Origin: Verrucomicrobiota bacterium
GTDB taxonomy: Bacteria; Verrucomicrobiota; Kiritimatiellia; JAAZAB01
Direction of reading: 5' to 3'
DNA: 33,598 nucleotides
NCBI GenBank assembly: GCA_018898455.1
Contig: JAHIJO010000229.1
Location: forward strand, 1-33,598
Shown here: piece after piece, positions 9,064 through 17,556 of the stretch
Numbering within the stretch: the first letter of the stretch is position 1
How the letters are laid out: every line of letters begins with the position of its first letter
The notes under the pieces: generated by a model
What the model was told of the DNA's origin: nothing
The model's input: only the letters and a program-made list of their open reading frames with translations
The model's database searches: none
Translations under genes and position numbers: made by a program

Positions 9064-9139
9064 TTCACTTGCCTGCACGTTTCTTCACTTGCCGGAATGT
9101 ATGCTTTTAGGGTTCACAAAGCATACAGAAAGCATACAG
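9064..9139. other. Inverted/direct repeat cluster next to tRNA-Phe, candidate recombinase-binding (att-arm) DNA
   Basis: The 309-bp gap 8988-9296 has no gene. It contains TGTATGCTTT (9098-9107) and its perfect inverse AAAGCATACA (9118-9127), 10 bp apart, followed by a tandem second copy of the AAAGCATACAG unit (9129-9139). A direct repeat TTCACTTGCC occurs at 9064-9073 and 9084-9093. Such arrays near a tRNA 3' end resemble integrase or excisionase arm sites. No integrase gene is visible in the window and I found no second copy of the tRNA 3' end, so this is a hypothesis. A further hairpin (CGGCGC/GCGCCG, 9219-9235) lies downstream of the Mrr gene. Confidence 0.35.
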
Positions 9140-9296
9140 TCCACAGTCGCCCTCGTCGCCCGTTAATTCCAACGGTGTAAAAAGCCTTTCGTCGGCCGGG
9201 GGGTGTTTGGGTATTGGTCGGCGCGATAGGCGCCGGGAACGTGTCCTACGCTATCGCCTGGGTTGTTTGAAGTCATCGTAGCGCGGGGCTGTGTCG

Positions 9297-10100
9297 TTAC
9301 CCTAATCCCGCCGGTCGTATTCCTTTACAGGCGGGATATTTGGTGCAGCCGTAGAATGATGAGCCGGCATTTGCGCCGCGTTTGGCGATGCGCAGGGCCA
9401 TGTGACTGCCGCATAGCGGGCAGGCATGTGAGGCAACCGCAGATGGAGGAATTTGGACAGGCGCGAGCGGTGGATGGGCTGGTTGCACATCACGTACCAA
9501 TTGTGCTAGTCCCGGGCCATCCACAAGGACGAGAGGTTTGCTGACCTTGAAGGACTGGGCGTCTTTGGTGAAGTTGCCGGATGTGACCAAGATGCCGCGG
9601 CTGGCGCCTTCGGCAGTCACGACGCCGAAGAGCTCCCGGACCTTGACCACGCCGACCTGGCGTTCCCGCCACTGTTTGCACTGGACCAAAACGGTTTCGC
9701 CGTGTCCTCGAAGAACGAGATCCACACCCCCGTCTGCACCGCCCCCACCGGTCTCTTCGACATCATAGCCCTGACGGCGGTATGCCTCGCCCACAAGTTG
9801 CTCGAACTCGCGCCATGAGAGGGATCGGAGGGATTCCATCCCGCTCTGCCGGTCGAGGAGTTTTCTGCGGGACAAGCTCTGGATGGCGGAAACGACAGCG
9901 GCGACCAATGCAAGGATGGCGAGTCCGTTGAAAGCGAACTTGATCAAGGGGCGAATTGCGTTCTGTATGGCGTCTTTCGTCATACCGGTGGTGACAAACA
10001 GGCCAACGATCCAGAACACAGCGGCCATCACCACGCCCACCCACCACGGGAGCTTTCGGAGCGTGTCGAACATGTCTTCAATCAGACTGGTTCGTGCCAT
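9297..10100 (-). CDS. Membrane-anchored Mrr-type restriction endonuclease with topoisomerase-like zinc finger
   Basis: 267-aa protein predicted to cut foreign or modified DNA from a membrane position. Two hydrophobic helices (about 18-37 and 55-74) precede an Mrr_cat PD-(D/E)XK nuclease domain (about 93-205). This has SWREFEQLV (Glu100), the GGVD motif (Asp127) and QCK (Gln140, Lys142). The C-terminus has a four-cysteine topoisomerase I-type zinc ribbon (C227, C230, C252, C258; CPLC and CTKYPAC). I chose the ATG at 10098-10100, which has AAGGAAG upstream, over a TTG seven codons earlier. It is the first gene of the island after tRNA-Phe, facing it. Related nuclease-TM-zinc proteins are common, and their role is presumed type IV restriction. 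Confidence 0.88.
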   Translation of the reverse strand: MARTSLIEDMFDTLRKLPWWVGVVMAAVFWIVGLFVTTGMTKDAIQNAIRPLIKFAFNGLAILALVAAVVSAIQSLSRRKLLDRQSGMESLRSLSWREFEQLVGEAYRRQGYDVEETGGGGADGGVDLVLRGHGETVLVQCKQWRERQVGVVKVRELFGVVTAEGASRGILVTSGNFTKDAQSFKVSKPLVLVDGPGLAQLVRDVQPAHPPLAPVQIPPSAVASHACPLCGSHMALRIAKRGANAGSSFYGCTKYPACKGIRPAGLG

Positions 10101-10182
10101 TGATATCTTCCTTGTTCTCAATTCAGGGGCCAGCGGCCAGCTTCGGCGGAATTATAGGGCGGATGCTTCCCGAAAGTGTAGG

Positions 10183-10249
10183 CATTCTCATCCGGTTTAT
10201 GCCGTCTTCTTGATATATGCATTCACCCCGATTACTACGGGCTGGCCTT
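10183..10249 (-). repeat. Imperfect 67-bp direct repeat, copy 1
   Basis: Matches 10461-10526 from CATTCTCAT through GGGCTGGCCTT. Read on the minus strand, both copies encode GQPVVIGVNAYIKKT plus one residue and a TAA stop. Four of the five codon differences are synonymous. In this copy a TAG lies just before the shared part, so it is a 3' fragment. It overlaps the last codons of the 63-aa basic gene in another frame. Confidence 0.8.
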
Positions 10250-10426
10250 GCTACCAGCCTCGACATTAGCGGCCGCCTTCTGGCGTTCCCGGCGCCTCTT
10301 GTTCTTCTCGAGCTTGCGGGCCTTGCGAGCCGTCACCTTCGCGGCGAGTTCCTCGGGCGTCAACTGAATGGCTTCTATCGGCTTGCCCTGATTGCTGTCG
10401 ATCGCCTTCGCCTTTTCCTTTGCCAT
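10235..10426 (-). CDS. Small basic hypothetical protein (63 aa)
   Basis: I do not recognise a family. The start is well supported: an ATG (10424-10426) preceded by GAGGAGG eight bases upstream, one of the strongest ribosome-binding sites in the window. The protein is rich in Lys, Arg, Ala and Glu, with a probable helix containing LTPEELAAKVTARKARK and a KNKRRRERQK cluster, which would suit nucleic-acid binding. It lies between the Mrr nuclease and the type I specificity relic on the same strand. The last bases overlap a 67-bp repeat that seems to have replaced or truncated the original C-terminus. Confidence 0.6.
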   Translation of the reverse strand: MAKEKAKAIDSNQGKPIEAIQLTPEELAAKVTARKARKLEKNKRRRERQKAAANVEAGSKASP

Positions 10427-10460
10427 GGTTCTATCCTCCTCGTTGTTGTTAACAAACCGT

Positions 10461-10526
10461 CATTCTCATTCGTTTACGTCGTCTTCTTTATATACGCATT
10501 CACGCCGATGACTACGGGCTGGCCTT
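10461..10526 (-). repeat. Imperfect 66-bp direct repeat, copy 2
   Basis: Partner of 10183-10249. In this copy the minus-strand frame continues upstream as an open 40-codon stretch, so copy 2 looks like the parent of the duplication. The two copies bracket the 63-aa basic gene. Confidence 0.8.
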
Positions 10527-10596
10527 CGATTATTAAGTTGGTCACCTCCTTACACCCAAGGAGTTCGAAAACACTCGTTACCTTTTTGGAATGGAG
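10474..10596 (-). pseudogene. Short coding remnant ending in GQPVVIGVNAYIKKTT
   Basis: A 40-residue open stretch bounded upstream by an in-frame TAA (10597-10599). Before that stop the same frame reads ATG-Ala-Asp-Leu, whose ATG overlaps the stop of the specificity-gene relic (TGATG), so the ancestral gene was probably translationally coupled to it. The first part contains SVFELLGCKE, which resembles the N-terminus of nuclease-like proteins found beside restriction genes (weak recollection). Inside the frame, TAAGGAGGTGA at about 10542-10552 is an 11-base perfect complement of the 16S rRNA 3' end, but only GTG (overlapping it) or ATA codons follow as possible starts. Either a decayed gene or a mini-gene for the IIEGQPVVIGVNAYIKKT peptide. 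Confidence 0.45.
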
Positions 10597-10610
10597 TTAC
10601 AGATCCGCCA

Positions 10611-10772
10611 TCAAAATTCCCCCTTGAATGCCCTATCCAGAATTAAAGGCAACAGGGCGTCCAACTCCACCGCAGTCTCCGTCTGCGCGGACTTCAACGC
10701 GTCCACCTCTGCCTGCAATGCGTCCAGTTCGCCCTTTAGACATGACCTCGATTCTTTCAACTTTCTTTGCCC
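10611..10772 (-). pseudogene. Relic of a type I restriction specificity subunit (hsdS) C-terminus
   Basis: A 53-codon open stretch on the minus strand reads a coiled-coil-like segment (GELDALQAEVDALKSAQTE) followed by LDALLPLILDRAFKGEF and a TGA. The ending LLPxILDxAFKGE is the hallmark C-terminus of HsdS specificity subunits, where a long helix precedes the final tail. The two target-recognition domains are missing. A TGA closes the frame at 10773-10775, only 12 bp from the end of the STAND gene. The only possible start is TTG at 10758-10760. This suggests that the STAND gene and its upstream partners replaced most of a type I restriction locus. Confidence 0.65.
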
Positions 10773-10784
10773 TCAAGCGCACTG

Positions 10785-13700
10785 CTAATACTTCATAACA
10801 TGCAGCTCGTTAACCACGCCGCGGAAGAACTCGAAATCCAGCGATTGCTTAACTCGGATGACCGCTGTTGTATGCCAATACTGGCTTTCTTGGCTGCGAA
10901 CTCCTTTATCGTACCGGCGCAGGATAACGAGCAGCAGCAATTCTGCGCGTTGCTTCACCAGCACGTTCTTCAAGAAGTCTGCGCTACAGATGAACCGTTC
11001 TCCGCTAATCGGTTCCTCTTCATCGTGCGTCCGATTTCGCTCCCACGCTTCCGAGCGTGCCGCCAACTTACCTTCCGAATCCGTCCAAGTTCGCTTGAAA
11101 GGGTCTGTTGTCTTGATCGAAGCGACTAAGTTTACAGCCTTCGTAAAATGAAGCCGCCGTACAACTGAGACCACTCCGAGCGGGTCGCCTTCGTCGAGTC
11201 TCGCTTCGGTGGATGGCCAGACGATCCAAGGCTTATACGTTTCGTTTTTGGACCGTGAGAACTCCGCCCCGGCCTCATATTCCTCGGCGCATGGAAGCCA
11301 CGCCTGAAACGGTTCTTCCCTCGACAGATGGAGAGCCAATTTATTCGCGCCTCGGGGAGGTATGAGCGCTGAAGTAACGCGAATCCCTATATTATCAACC
11401 GAGTGCCAATCACCGCCTACAACAAGGTTCTCCGTAATCGACGTCCCGATATTCAAGAGAGCGAGCAGCTTTCTTCTATCACCGGTTAGAACAACACCCT
11501 TTTCTCCTTTCTCACAGAGGTTTACTTGCGCGTCTAGCGGCGGCCTATCTATTCCGTCAGCGAGCCACAGTCCATCTTTCCTGGTCAGCAACTCGCGCTT
11601 CAACCATTCGCGCCATGAATTATCGTCGTCGTAGGGACGCTGAACGACCGGATACTTCGCCAAAAACTCTCCTGCCACCAAATAGAGCGCATGCCAACCC
11701 AGTTGTTGCCCGTAGAGATGATGCCGCGAATTCGTTCCTCTCAGGCGTTCTCTTCCACGCGTAGTGCGTCCGCCGTTTTCATGCATACTCGTTATCTTCT
11801 GATCGTATTTACGCACCCAAGCAGTAATGGCGTCCTCTGTCTCCCACCTTGACCTATCGAAGATGTCACTCACACTCGTGACATCATACTTCTCGAAATC
11901 ATAGTCCAGATAAAATGCCGGATGTGGTTCCGGCATCGAGGTGGGACGCGATTGATAGAACGAATTGTAGGGACGCGCCTTTGTCCTCTTCTTCGGGAAC
12001 GGCGATTCATTTACCGTCTCCAGCGCCCTGGCATCAGCATCCGATAGGACGATGCTGCCAATACGGACGCAGGCCAAGAGAGCCTGTGCCGCAAAGTGGC
12101 GCAACAAGACGTGCGGCACGTCTCTGTCGAACGCAATAGCCTTCATCATATCCGCATACTTTGCCACGTTTCGCGGGTGATCCATAGCTATTCGGGCAAT
12201 CGCCAGGAGCAGCCAGAGCCGTGCGTGCAGAAAGTAGAAGGATAGCTCCGGAGCCTGATACGGATGGGCGTCCGTTGAGTGAAGCTTGCCAACAAGCGCA
12301 TCGACTACTTCCCACTTCCCAAATCGCGCGAGGCATCTGATGCTATGCGCGGCTCTCCATCGAGATGCCGTCGAAGGCGATCCCAGCATTAGCCACACAA
12401 GCCCGGCCGCGATTTCCGTCTGCCCACCTTTTGGATAGAGACCCTCCTTCCACACACCATCAACCACCGTCGAAGCCAGTTTTGCGGAGCTGCTATTCAA
12501 CAACCTTTTGAGAGCGACTTGTCCATTGGCGTCCTTGCTCTGCTCACAAATGACCGCTGCGAGCCCCATCCAAATAGACGCAGGCAAGTGCAATTCCGGC
12601 GCTGCAAATATCGCAATCAAGTCCAGGGCCAGTACCGGCATTGCAATCCCAGACAGATCTGCAACCTCCTTCAACTTAGAGCCGGACAAGTAGTCCTGGG
12701 TGACAAAATCGTCTGCGTGGATTTGGATGAGCAGGGGTCCAATCTTGCTGAAGATGCTTCCCAGTGATGCCGATGAACTGCCCCATATCTCTTTGCATTT
12801 CCTCAGTTCTTCCAGTTTGGTGTAGATATCAAGGTTTTCGAGCCGCGATATGACCTGAGCGTATTTCGATCTCTCGGAAAACTTGAGCTTTTTTCGCAAG
12901 CTATCGAAGAAGCTGTTCTTCAAGTCAAAGATGTTCCGTAATTCATTTAGCGCGTCCATTGCGTGCGACATTGAAGCCTCGTCGCTCGGGTCTGTTTCAT
13001 TTTCGATTTTCTTCAAGGCGCACCGATCCTCTTTCTTCGCATCATCTGCTTTCTTGGCAAGACGAGGATCTGGTGCACCGTGATAGTTTAGTTGGTCGTT
13101 CTCCTCGTTTCTGAGCCTTTCATATTTTGCCGCTGCGACTGAGAGATACACACTTTGTTCCGTGTCCTTGCCGAGTTCGCGCTCCGCTATTTTGCTTAGC
13201 GTCGCGACAGTGCCGGGCATGAACACGCCGGGATGGTTCTGTTCAAACTGCAATATCAGCTCAGCCACCAGCTCCTTCGAATTTGAATATCGCTTCTGCT
13301 CGATTACTTTCGCCAGTTGCTTAGTGCCGCAATCATACAACTCGGCAGGATTCGAAACGCGAAGCAGGGCCAACGCAATGGCAGGATCGATTTTGTCCTG
13401 TTCGATGAGAGCCGTTAGGTACGGCAGCAACGTGTAGTTCAGCGATATCTTGTCACGGTCATCCCAGCGGCCAAGCTTTACGAGCGTCTTGCATCCGGAG
13501 GTCCGGGCCAGTCCTCTTGCGAACGCAAACCACGGAAACTTCTCTTCTTCCGAGAGCATATTGAGTTCACAAATATTCGAAAGCGTGTGAAAGTCCGCCT
13601 CCTCGAGTTCATCGCCCTTCAGTTCCGCTGCAAAGAGAAGTAGTTCATTCGTGAACTGATAATCGCCTGAACCGATGGCGTCCATCTGTTCGAGACCGGC

Positions 13701-16700
13701 GCGGAAATATGATGCCGTCTCTTCAAAGCTTGCCGGCATGATCGCTTTCGACAACTTCGCGAACAGAGAGGCCCGGTAGCCGACTTCGCCTTCGCGCTCG
13801 ATCAGAGCCCTGGCTGTTATCGCTGTCTTCCCTGCCGACTCCTGAAGCCTTGGCGTCTTTGAAATAATTCCAGTGATCTCGACGAGCGTCGATGCTGTTG
13901 TGACTCCATCCTCGGTCACTTTCGCCAAGAATGCTTCCACGGATGGCACTGCAAAATCATTGCGCGCCCAGAGCGAGAAGATCAGAAGCTGACGGCCCAA
14001 TCGATCGAAGAACGAGTTTGTCTCATGAAAGTCCGAGTAACTCTCCCGCTTCCTTCTGAGTCTTGTCCACACATCAAGCAGGTGTAGAAACGCCTTATCG
14101 CCCTCACGCAAGCCGGAAGAGAGCATTGCCGTAAACGCTTGAGTGATCTCGATCAGTGGTTCAAGCTGCCCATCGATAAAACGCTCTGCGTCCCTCTTGG
14201 TGTCGTGGCTCATCGACCTCTTTTCATCGGGCAGTCCTTCCTGTGACTTGAAGTACTGCTCCAATTCAACCTTGAGCGCCTTCCGGAACGGCTCTCCCGT
14301 CGTACCAATCGGAGCACTCGTGCCGAGATTAACGAGTTCCTGCGGAAGAAGCGTCTGCTCAACTACCGATTGGTGCTCTGCAGCGGCGCGAAGCGCGACG
14401 AAGGCAATATAGGGAAACGCATCCTTGTTGGAAAACCGATCCCTGAATGACCAGAGGCGCAGTCTTTCGTGAGGTGCGGTTGACGTAATTGCAAGCGCCT
14501 CAGTATACAGTTTCATAGCCACCGCGATTGCGGCGGCCTTTAGCAGACCATCTTGAACAAAATAATCTCTCTCCCTGCGAAAGTCCTTGTTCGTTTCAAT
14601 AGTCAATTTATTCTTGCAGGCTTTAGCAAGCTCCCCAATGAGACAGCGGCGAGCTGCGCCGTCAATATCCAGAAAGGATAGAGCTGCTGCGAGGATGCCG
14701 GGTTGCGACTTCAGCGCATCTAAGAACCGGTGAATATTCGCTGCCGGAATGGTTTCCATTCCCCGCGCTTGGCTTAGCAGCGTGAATACATGCTCAGCGA
14801 CTTCGTACGCGTACCAATCCTTCCATCCCTTCATGAAGAGCGCCGCATCGCGCGCGCGATTCTGGGCTACGAAGTAGAGCGGAATCGATGCAATGTCGAT
14901 CCGTTCTGGCCCGACTCGCTCTCGGCGGTACTCGTCGTTCTGCCGATAGAAGTGACGAATCCATTCATCGGCACTCACAGCATGCCTGCACGCGGTGCTT
15001 AGGTCCCCAGAAAGCACGTTTGCTATCGTAAGTCTGGCGTGACGGGTTCCAGGCCAGCGCGTACGCGTCTCGAAAAGCCGTCTTGTCGCATCAATATCGT
15101 GGGACGCGATCACCAGATCTGGATTGTCCAGCACATAGTCTGTGCCGCGCTGATTGGCGGCGGCGAGAGTCGATAATTCCACCAACAAGTGAATCAGGCG
15201 GTCGAAGTCCTTTTTCCGTGCCGCATGCAGAACAGCCGCTTTCAGCCTTGCGTAGCGTATGTTCTGTTTGCCAACAGTGCTCGTGATTGCACTTGGGAAA
15301 CGATCATCAAATGCCAGATCGAACAGGAGTTTTCCATCGTCAAGCTTCTGAAGAAGGCCGGGCAACGCTCTCGCCGCATACACTGAGACTCCCTGCTTCT
15401 TGTATAGATTCTGGGCGAGGGAGCTCAGCGTGCCTGGTTTGGCCGCGTAGACTTCGCGAATGAGCGTTTCGGTCGGCTCATCGCGGAACATTAGACCGTG
15501 CTTTGTGTGCTCCAGCAGGGGTGCAAGGTCAGCGGCAAAACTCTGCACGGCACTAAGGTCCATGCCGTGCGCGTCGGCGTATTCATTGAGCGGCACAGGC
15601 GGCGGAAGCACCGACAAGCCGGCCAGGAATGCGTCGATGTCGGGTTTTTTGTAGCCGCGTTTCAGGGCTTCGGTGAGAGCCTTCTTTATGCGCGCTTTTA
15701 GGAGATCGTCCAGTTTGATTTCATTTTGGATTTCCGAGGGATCGAGCAGGCCCCTGTCACTGAGCGCAAGATGTTCGAGTATCCGTGGGTTTCCGCCCGA
15801 GCGTGAATACGCGACCTGCATTTGTGTGTCAGTTACTGTCGGAATGCGATCGCGAAGGTACTTCTGTGCTTCCGCCACGCTGAAGGGGTTGAGTTCGAAT
15901 TCTTCACACGGAATATCGCCTCTGGAAATTTCGCGCCGATGTGTCCTGCAACTTACGATGAGCTGAACCCCGGCAATCAGGCCTCTATGGTGAAAGCTTT
16001 CCAACAAGAGCCTTGGGAAAGCTTTCTCGCCCTTGTCCTTCGCATGCTCGGCAGCGCTGTCTATTGCATCAATGAACAGGAATAGCTGTTGTGCGCGTGA
16101 TCCTCTCCGCAGTGTAGCGACAGCCTGCTCGAGCCGAACCCGAAAGGCTTTAACAAGCACTTCCACATTCTCGTTGCTCGGAAGAAGCGGATCGCATAGT
16201 CCATCGCATGAGAGGCCGTTGATGATGTGGACCAGGCCGCGCTGCGGAAGATGTCTCGCATCGTCCGGCGCGCGGTAAGCACCACCGCCAAAGCAATCAA
16301 ACAAGACAGTTTTATGACTCTCGCTTAGAGCTTTCGAGAGGCTCTGAAGAAAGACAGTCTTCCCTACGCCGCCAGCGGCATGAATCAGGAGAGGTTTGTC
16401 CAGTTTTGGAATAAGGCGGACGACGGCCGATAGCTGTTCTCGCTCGACGATCTGGCCGACTTGCGAAAAGTTGGCTGGACAAGGGAAAAGGTCGGCGGGA
16501 CTCTGTAACTCCAGAGCGTCGAGAACGTCGGTTCGGGTTATGACGTTCTGTCGATCACCAGCTAGGCCGGCCTTTTCCCTGAGCAGTTGCCTCATCCCAC
16601 CAAGTCTGGCGCGCGCCATAGCGTCGGGCGCAACGGACCAATCGGCCAGGACGCGGGATAGATGTTGTTTGTTTTGTCTTAGGCTCCCAGCCAGACCTGT

Positions 16701-17261
16701 GATCCTGACCTTCTGTGCGAACTGCACGAGTTCCTTGCCCGTCAGCCCGGACGCGGACACGAACTGGGTGGCTTGCTTCTTTGCGTCCTCTTTCAACAAG
16801 ACGCCCGAGGCAAGACCGTCAATTGCAGCGGCAAACCCGCGGGATATGGGTCTGTTAGTTATCAGCTCAAATGAAATCTTCTTAGCAACATTTTTGGCGC
16901 CATGCTTCTTCCTGTGACTTCTAAACGCCGATGCGAACTTACGGATTGTTTTCTTTGCATCACTCGCACGGTACGGAACGGACTGCGAGCGTTTCGAGTA
17001 TTTGACCTGAACTATGACGACCGAATGCGCTCCGTCAAATGTCGGGCGCCTCCCGTAGTAGAGGACAAGGTCGGCGATCTCCACCGTTTCGGCTGAGGCA
17101 CTTGCCTGGTCGGCGGGAGCAAGGCCTTCGATAGCAATTCCCACAAGTCCGTCGGTCGGCATGACCAGTTGCAGGGCCTTGCGTGCCGCCCATGCTTCAT
17201 GGAACTCATGACCATCGCGGGAGGCTCTTACCTTATCTATTCCACGAAGATTCTTGTTCAT
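10785..17261 (-). CDS. Giant STAND-type ATPase with N-terminal Cap4/DUF4297-like nuclease (Avs-like defence protein)
   Basis: 2158-aa protein, probably a sensor that oligomerises on a phage signal and degrades DNA. The N-terminal 135 residues look like a PD-(D/E)XK dsDNA nuclease of the DUF4297/Cap4 kind: GHEFHEAWAARKA, Asp64 and the Gln-Val-Lys motif at 85-87. A P-loop NTPase follows: Walker A GGVGKT (297-302), Walker B LFLFIDAID (about 393-401) and VSCR (436-439). The remaining 1600 residues are mostly helical, as expected of TPR/HEAT-like sensor repeats; no catalytic motif was seen there. Architecture and size match AVAST (Avs) proteins, but I cannot assign a subtype. ATG 17259-17261 is preferred; the frame extends to a TTG at 17309, and no good ribosome-binding site is seen for either. 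It follows the helicase/clamp genes on the same strand after a 295-bp gap. Confidence 0.8.
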   Translation of the reverse strand: MNKNLRGIDKVRASRDGHEFHEAWAARKALQLVMPTDGLVGIAIEGLAPADQASASAETVEIADLVLYYGRRPTFDGAHSVVIVQVKYSKRSQSVPYRASDAKKTIRKFASAFRSHRKKHGAKNVAKKISFELITNRPISRGFAAAIDGLASGVLLKEDAKKQATQFVSASGLTGKELVQFAQKVRITGLAGSLRQNKQHLSRVLADWSVAPDAMARARLGGMRQLLREKAGLAGDRQNVITRTDVLDALELQSPADLFPCPANFSQVGQIVEREQLSAVVRLIPKLDKPLLIHAAGGVGKTVFLQSLSKALSESHKTVLFDCFGGGAYRAPDDARHLPQRGLVHIINGLSCDGLCDPLLPSNENVEVLVKAFRVRLEQAVATLRRGSRAQQLFLFIDAIDSAAEHAKDKGEKAFPRLLLESFHHRGLIAGVQLIVSCRTHRREISRGDIPCEEFELNPFSVAEAQKYLRDRIPTVTDTQMQVAYSRSGGNPRILEHLALSDRGLLDPSEIQNEIKLDDLLKARIKKALTEALKRGYKKPDIDAFLAGLSVLPPPVPLNEYADAHGMDLSAVQSFAADLAPLLEHTKHGLMFRDEPTETLIREVYAAKPGTLSSLAQNLYKKQGVSVYAARALPGLLQKLDDGKLLFDLAFDDRFPSAITSTVGKQNIRYARLKAAVLHAARKKDFDRLIHLLVELSTLAAANQRGTDYVLDNPDLVIASHDIDATRRLFETRTRWPGTRHARLTIANVLSGDLSTACRHAVSADEWIRHFYRQNDEYRRERVGPERIDIASIPLYFVAQNRARDAALFMKGWKDWYAYEVAEHVFTLLSQARGMETIPAANIHRFLDALKSQPGILAAALSFLDIDGAARRCLIGELAKACKNKLTIETNKDFRRERDYFVQDGLLKAAAIAVAMKLYTEALAITSTAPHERLRLWSFRDRFSNKDAFPYIAFVALRAAAEHQSVVEQTLLPQELVNLGTSAPIGTTGEPFRKALKVELEQYFKSQEGLPDEKRSMSHDTKRDAERFIDGQLEPLIEITQAFTAMLSSGLREGDKAFLHLLDVWTRLRRKRESYSDFHETNSFFDRLGRQLLIFSLWARNDFAVPSVEAFLAKVTEDGVTTASTLVEITGIISKTPRLQESAGKTAITARALIEREGEVGYRASLFAKLSKAIMPASFEETASYFRAGLEQMDAIGSGDYQFTNELLLFAAELKGDELEEADFHTLSNICELNMLSEEEKFPWFAFARGLARTSGCKTLVKLGRWDDRDKISLNYTLLPYLTALIEQDKIDPAIALALLRVSNPAELYDCGTKQLAKVIEQKRYSNSKELVAELILQFEQNHPGVFMPGTVATLSKIAERELGKDTEQSVYLSVAAAKYERLRNEENDQLNYHGAPDPRLAKKADDAKKEDRCALKKIENETDPSDEASMSHAMDALNELRNIFDLKNSFFDSLRKKLKFSERSKYAQVISRLENLDIYTKLEELRKCKEIWGSSSASLGSIFSKIGPLLIQIHADDFVTQDYLSGSKLKEVADLSGIAMPVLALDLIAIFAAPELHLPASIWMGLAAVICEQSKDANGQVALKRLLNSSSAKLASTVVDGVWKEGLYPKGGQTEIAAGLVWLMLGSPSTASRWRAAHSIRCLARFGKWEVVDALVGKLHSTDAHPYQAPELSFYFLHARLWLLLAIARIAMDHPRNVAKYADMMKAIAFDRDVPHVLLRHFAAQALLACVRIGSIVLSDADARALETVNESPFPKKRTKARPYNSFYQSRPTSMPEPHPAFYLDYDFEKYDVTSVSDIFDRSRWETEDAITAWVRKYDQKITSMHENGGRTTRGRERLRGTNSRHHLYGQQLGWHALYLVAGEFLAKYPVVQRPYDDDNSWREWLKRELLTRKDGLWLADGIDRPPLDAQVNLCEKGEKGVVLTGDRRKLLALLNIGTSITENLVVGGDWHSVDNIGIRVTSALIPPRGANKLALHLSREEPFQAWLPCAEEYEAGAEFSRSKNETYKPWIVWPSTEARLDEGDPLGVVSVVRRLHFTKAVNLVASIKTTDPFKRTWTDSEGKLAARSEAWERNRTHDEEEPISGERFICSADFLKNVLVKQRAELLLLVILRRYDKGVRSQESQYWHTTAVIRVKQSLDFEFFRGVVNELHVMKY

Positions 17262-17413
17262 TTGATTAAAACACGGCAAGCCACGGTGCCATGGGGTCAC
17301 GATCTGCAATTGCGGGCTAAACTTTCAACTTTTCAAATTGGTCAATCTTAAGTTTTCAGCATTATTCACTCACCCGCCCCCCCCTTGCCACCCTGCCTGC
17401 CATCGCTTCCCGG

Positions 17414-17515
17414 TCACTCCGCAAGGCGGGCGGGGTCCTTCTCAATCCAAACTTCGCGACGTGATTCCAGCTCGATGGCCAGCTCCGACAGTCGTTCCGG
17501 TGCGGACGGATTAAT
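17414..17515 (-). pseudogene. Possible coding relic (33 residues) between the clamp-like and STAND genes
   Basis: Between a TAG (17516-17518) and a TGA (17414-17416) the minus strand reads a charged helix-like peptide (APERLSELAIELESRREV then WIEKDPARLAE). It has protein-like composition but no start codon or ribosome-binding site. It may be the tail of a lost gene. The rest of the 17262-17556 gap holds a C-rich run near 17373-17386 and an AT-rich stretch before the STAND start, with no clear promoter. Confidence 0.3.
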
Positions 17516-17556
17516 CTACCAAACTCCGAATCGTTTGTGTATTTTACAATTGTTCC

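Noticed and set aside
9219-9235. CGGCGC/GCGCCG hairpin as terminator of the Mrr gene
   Set aside because: Short stem without a T-run on the minus strand; not reported as a terminator.
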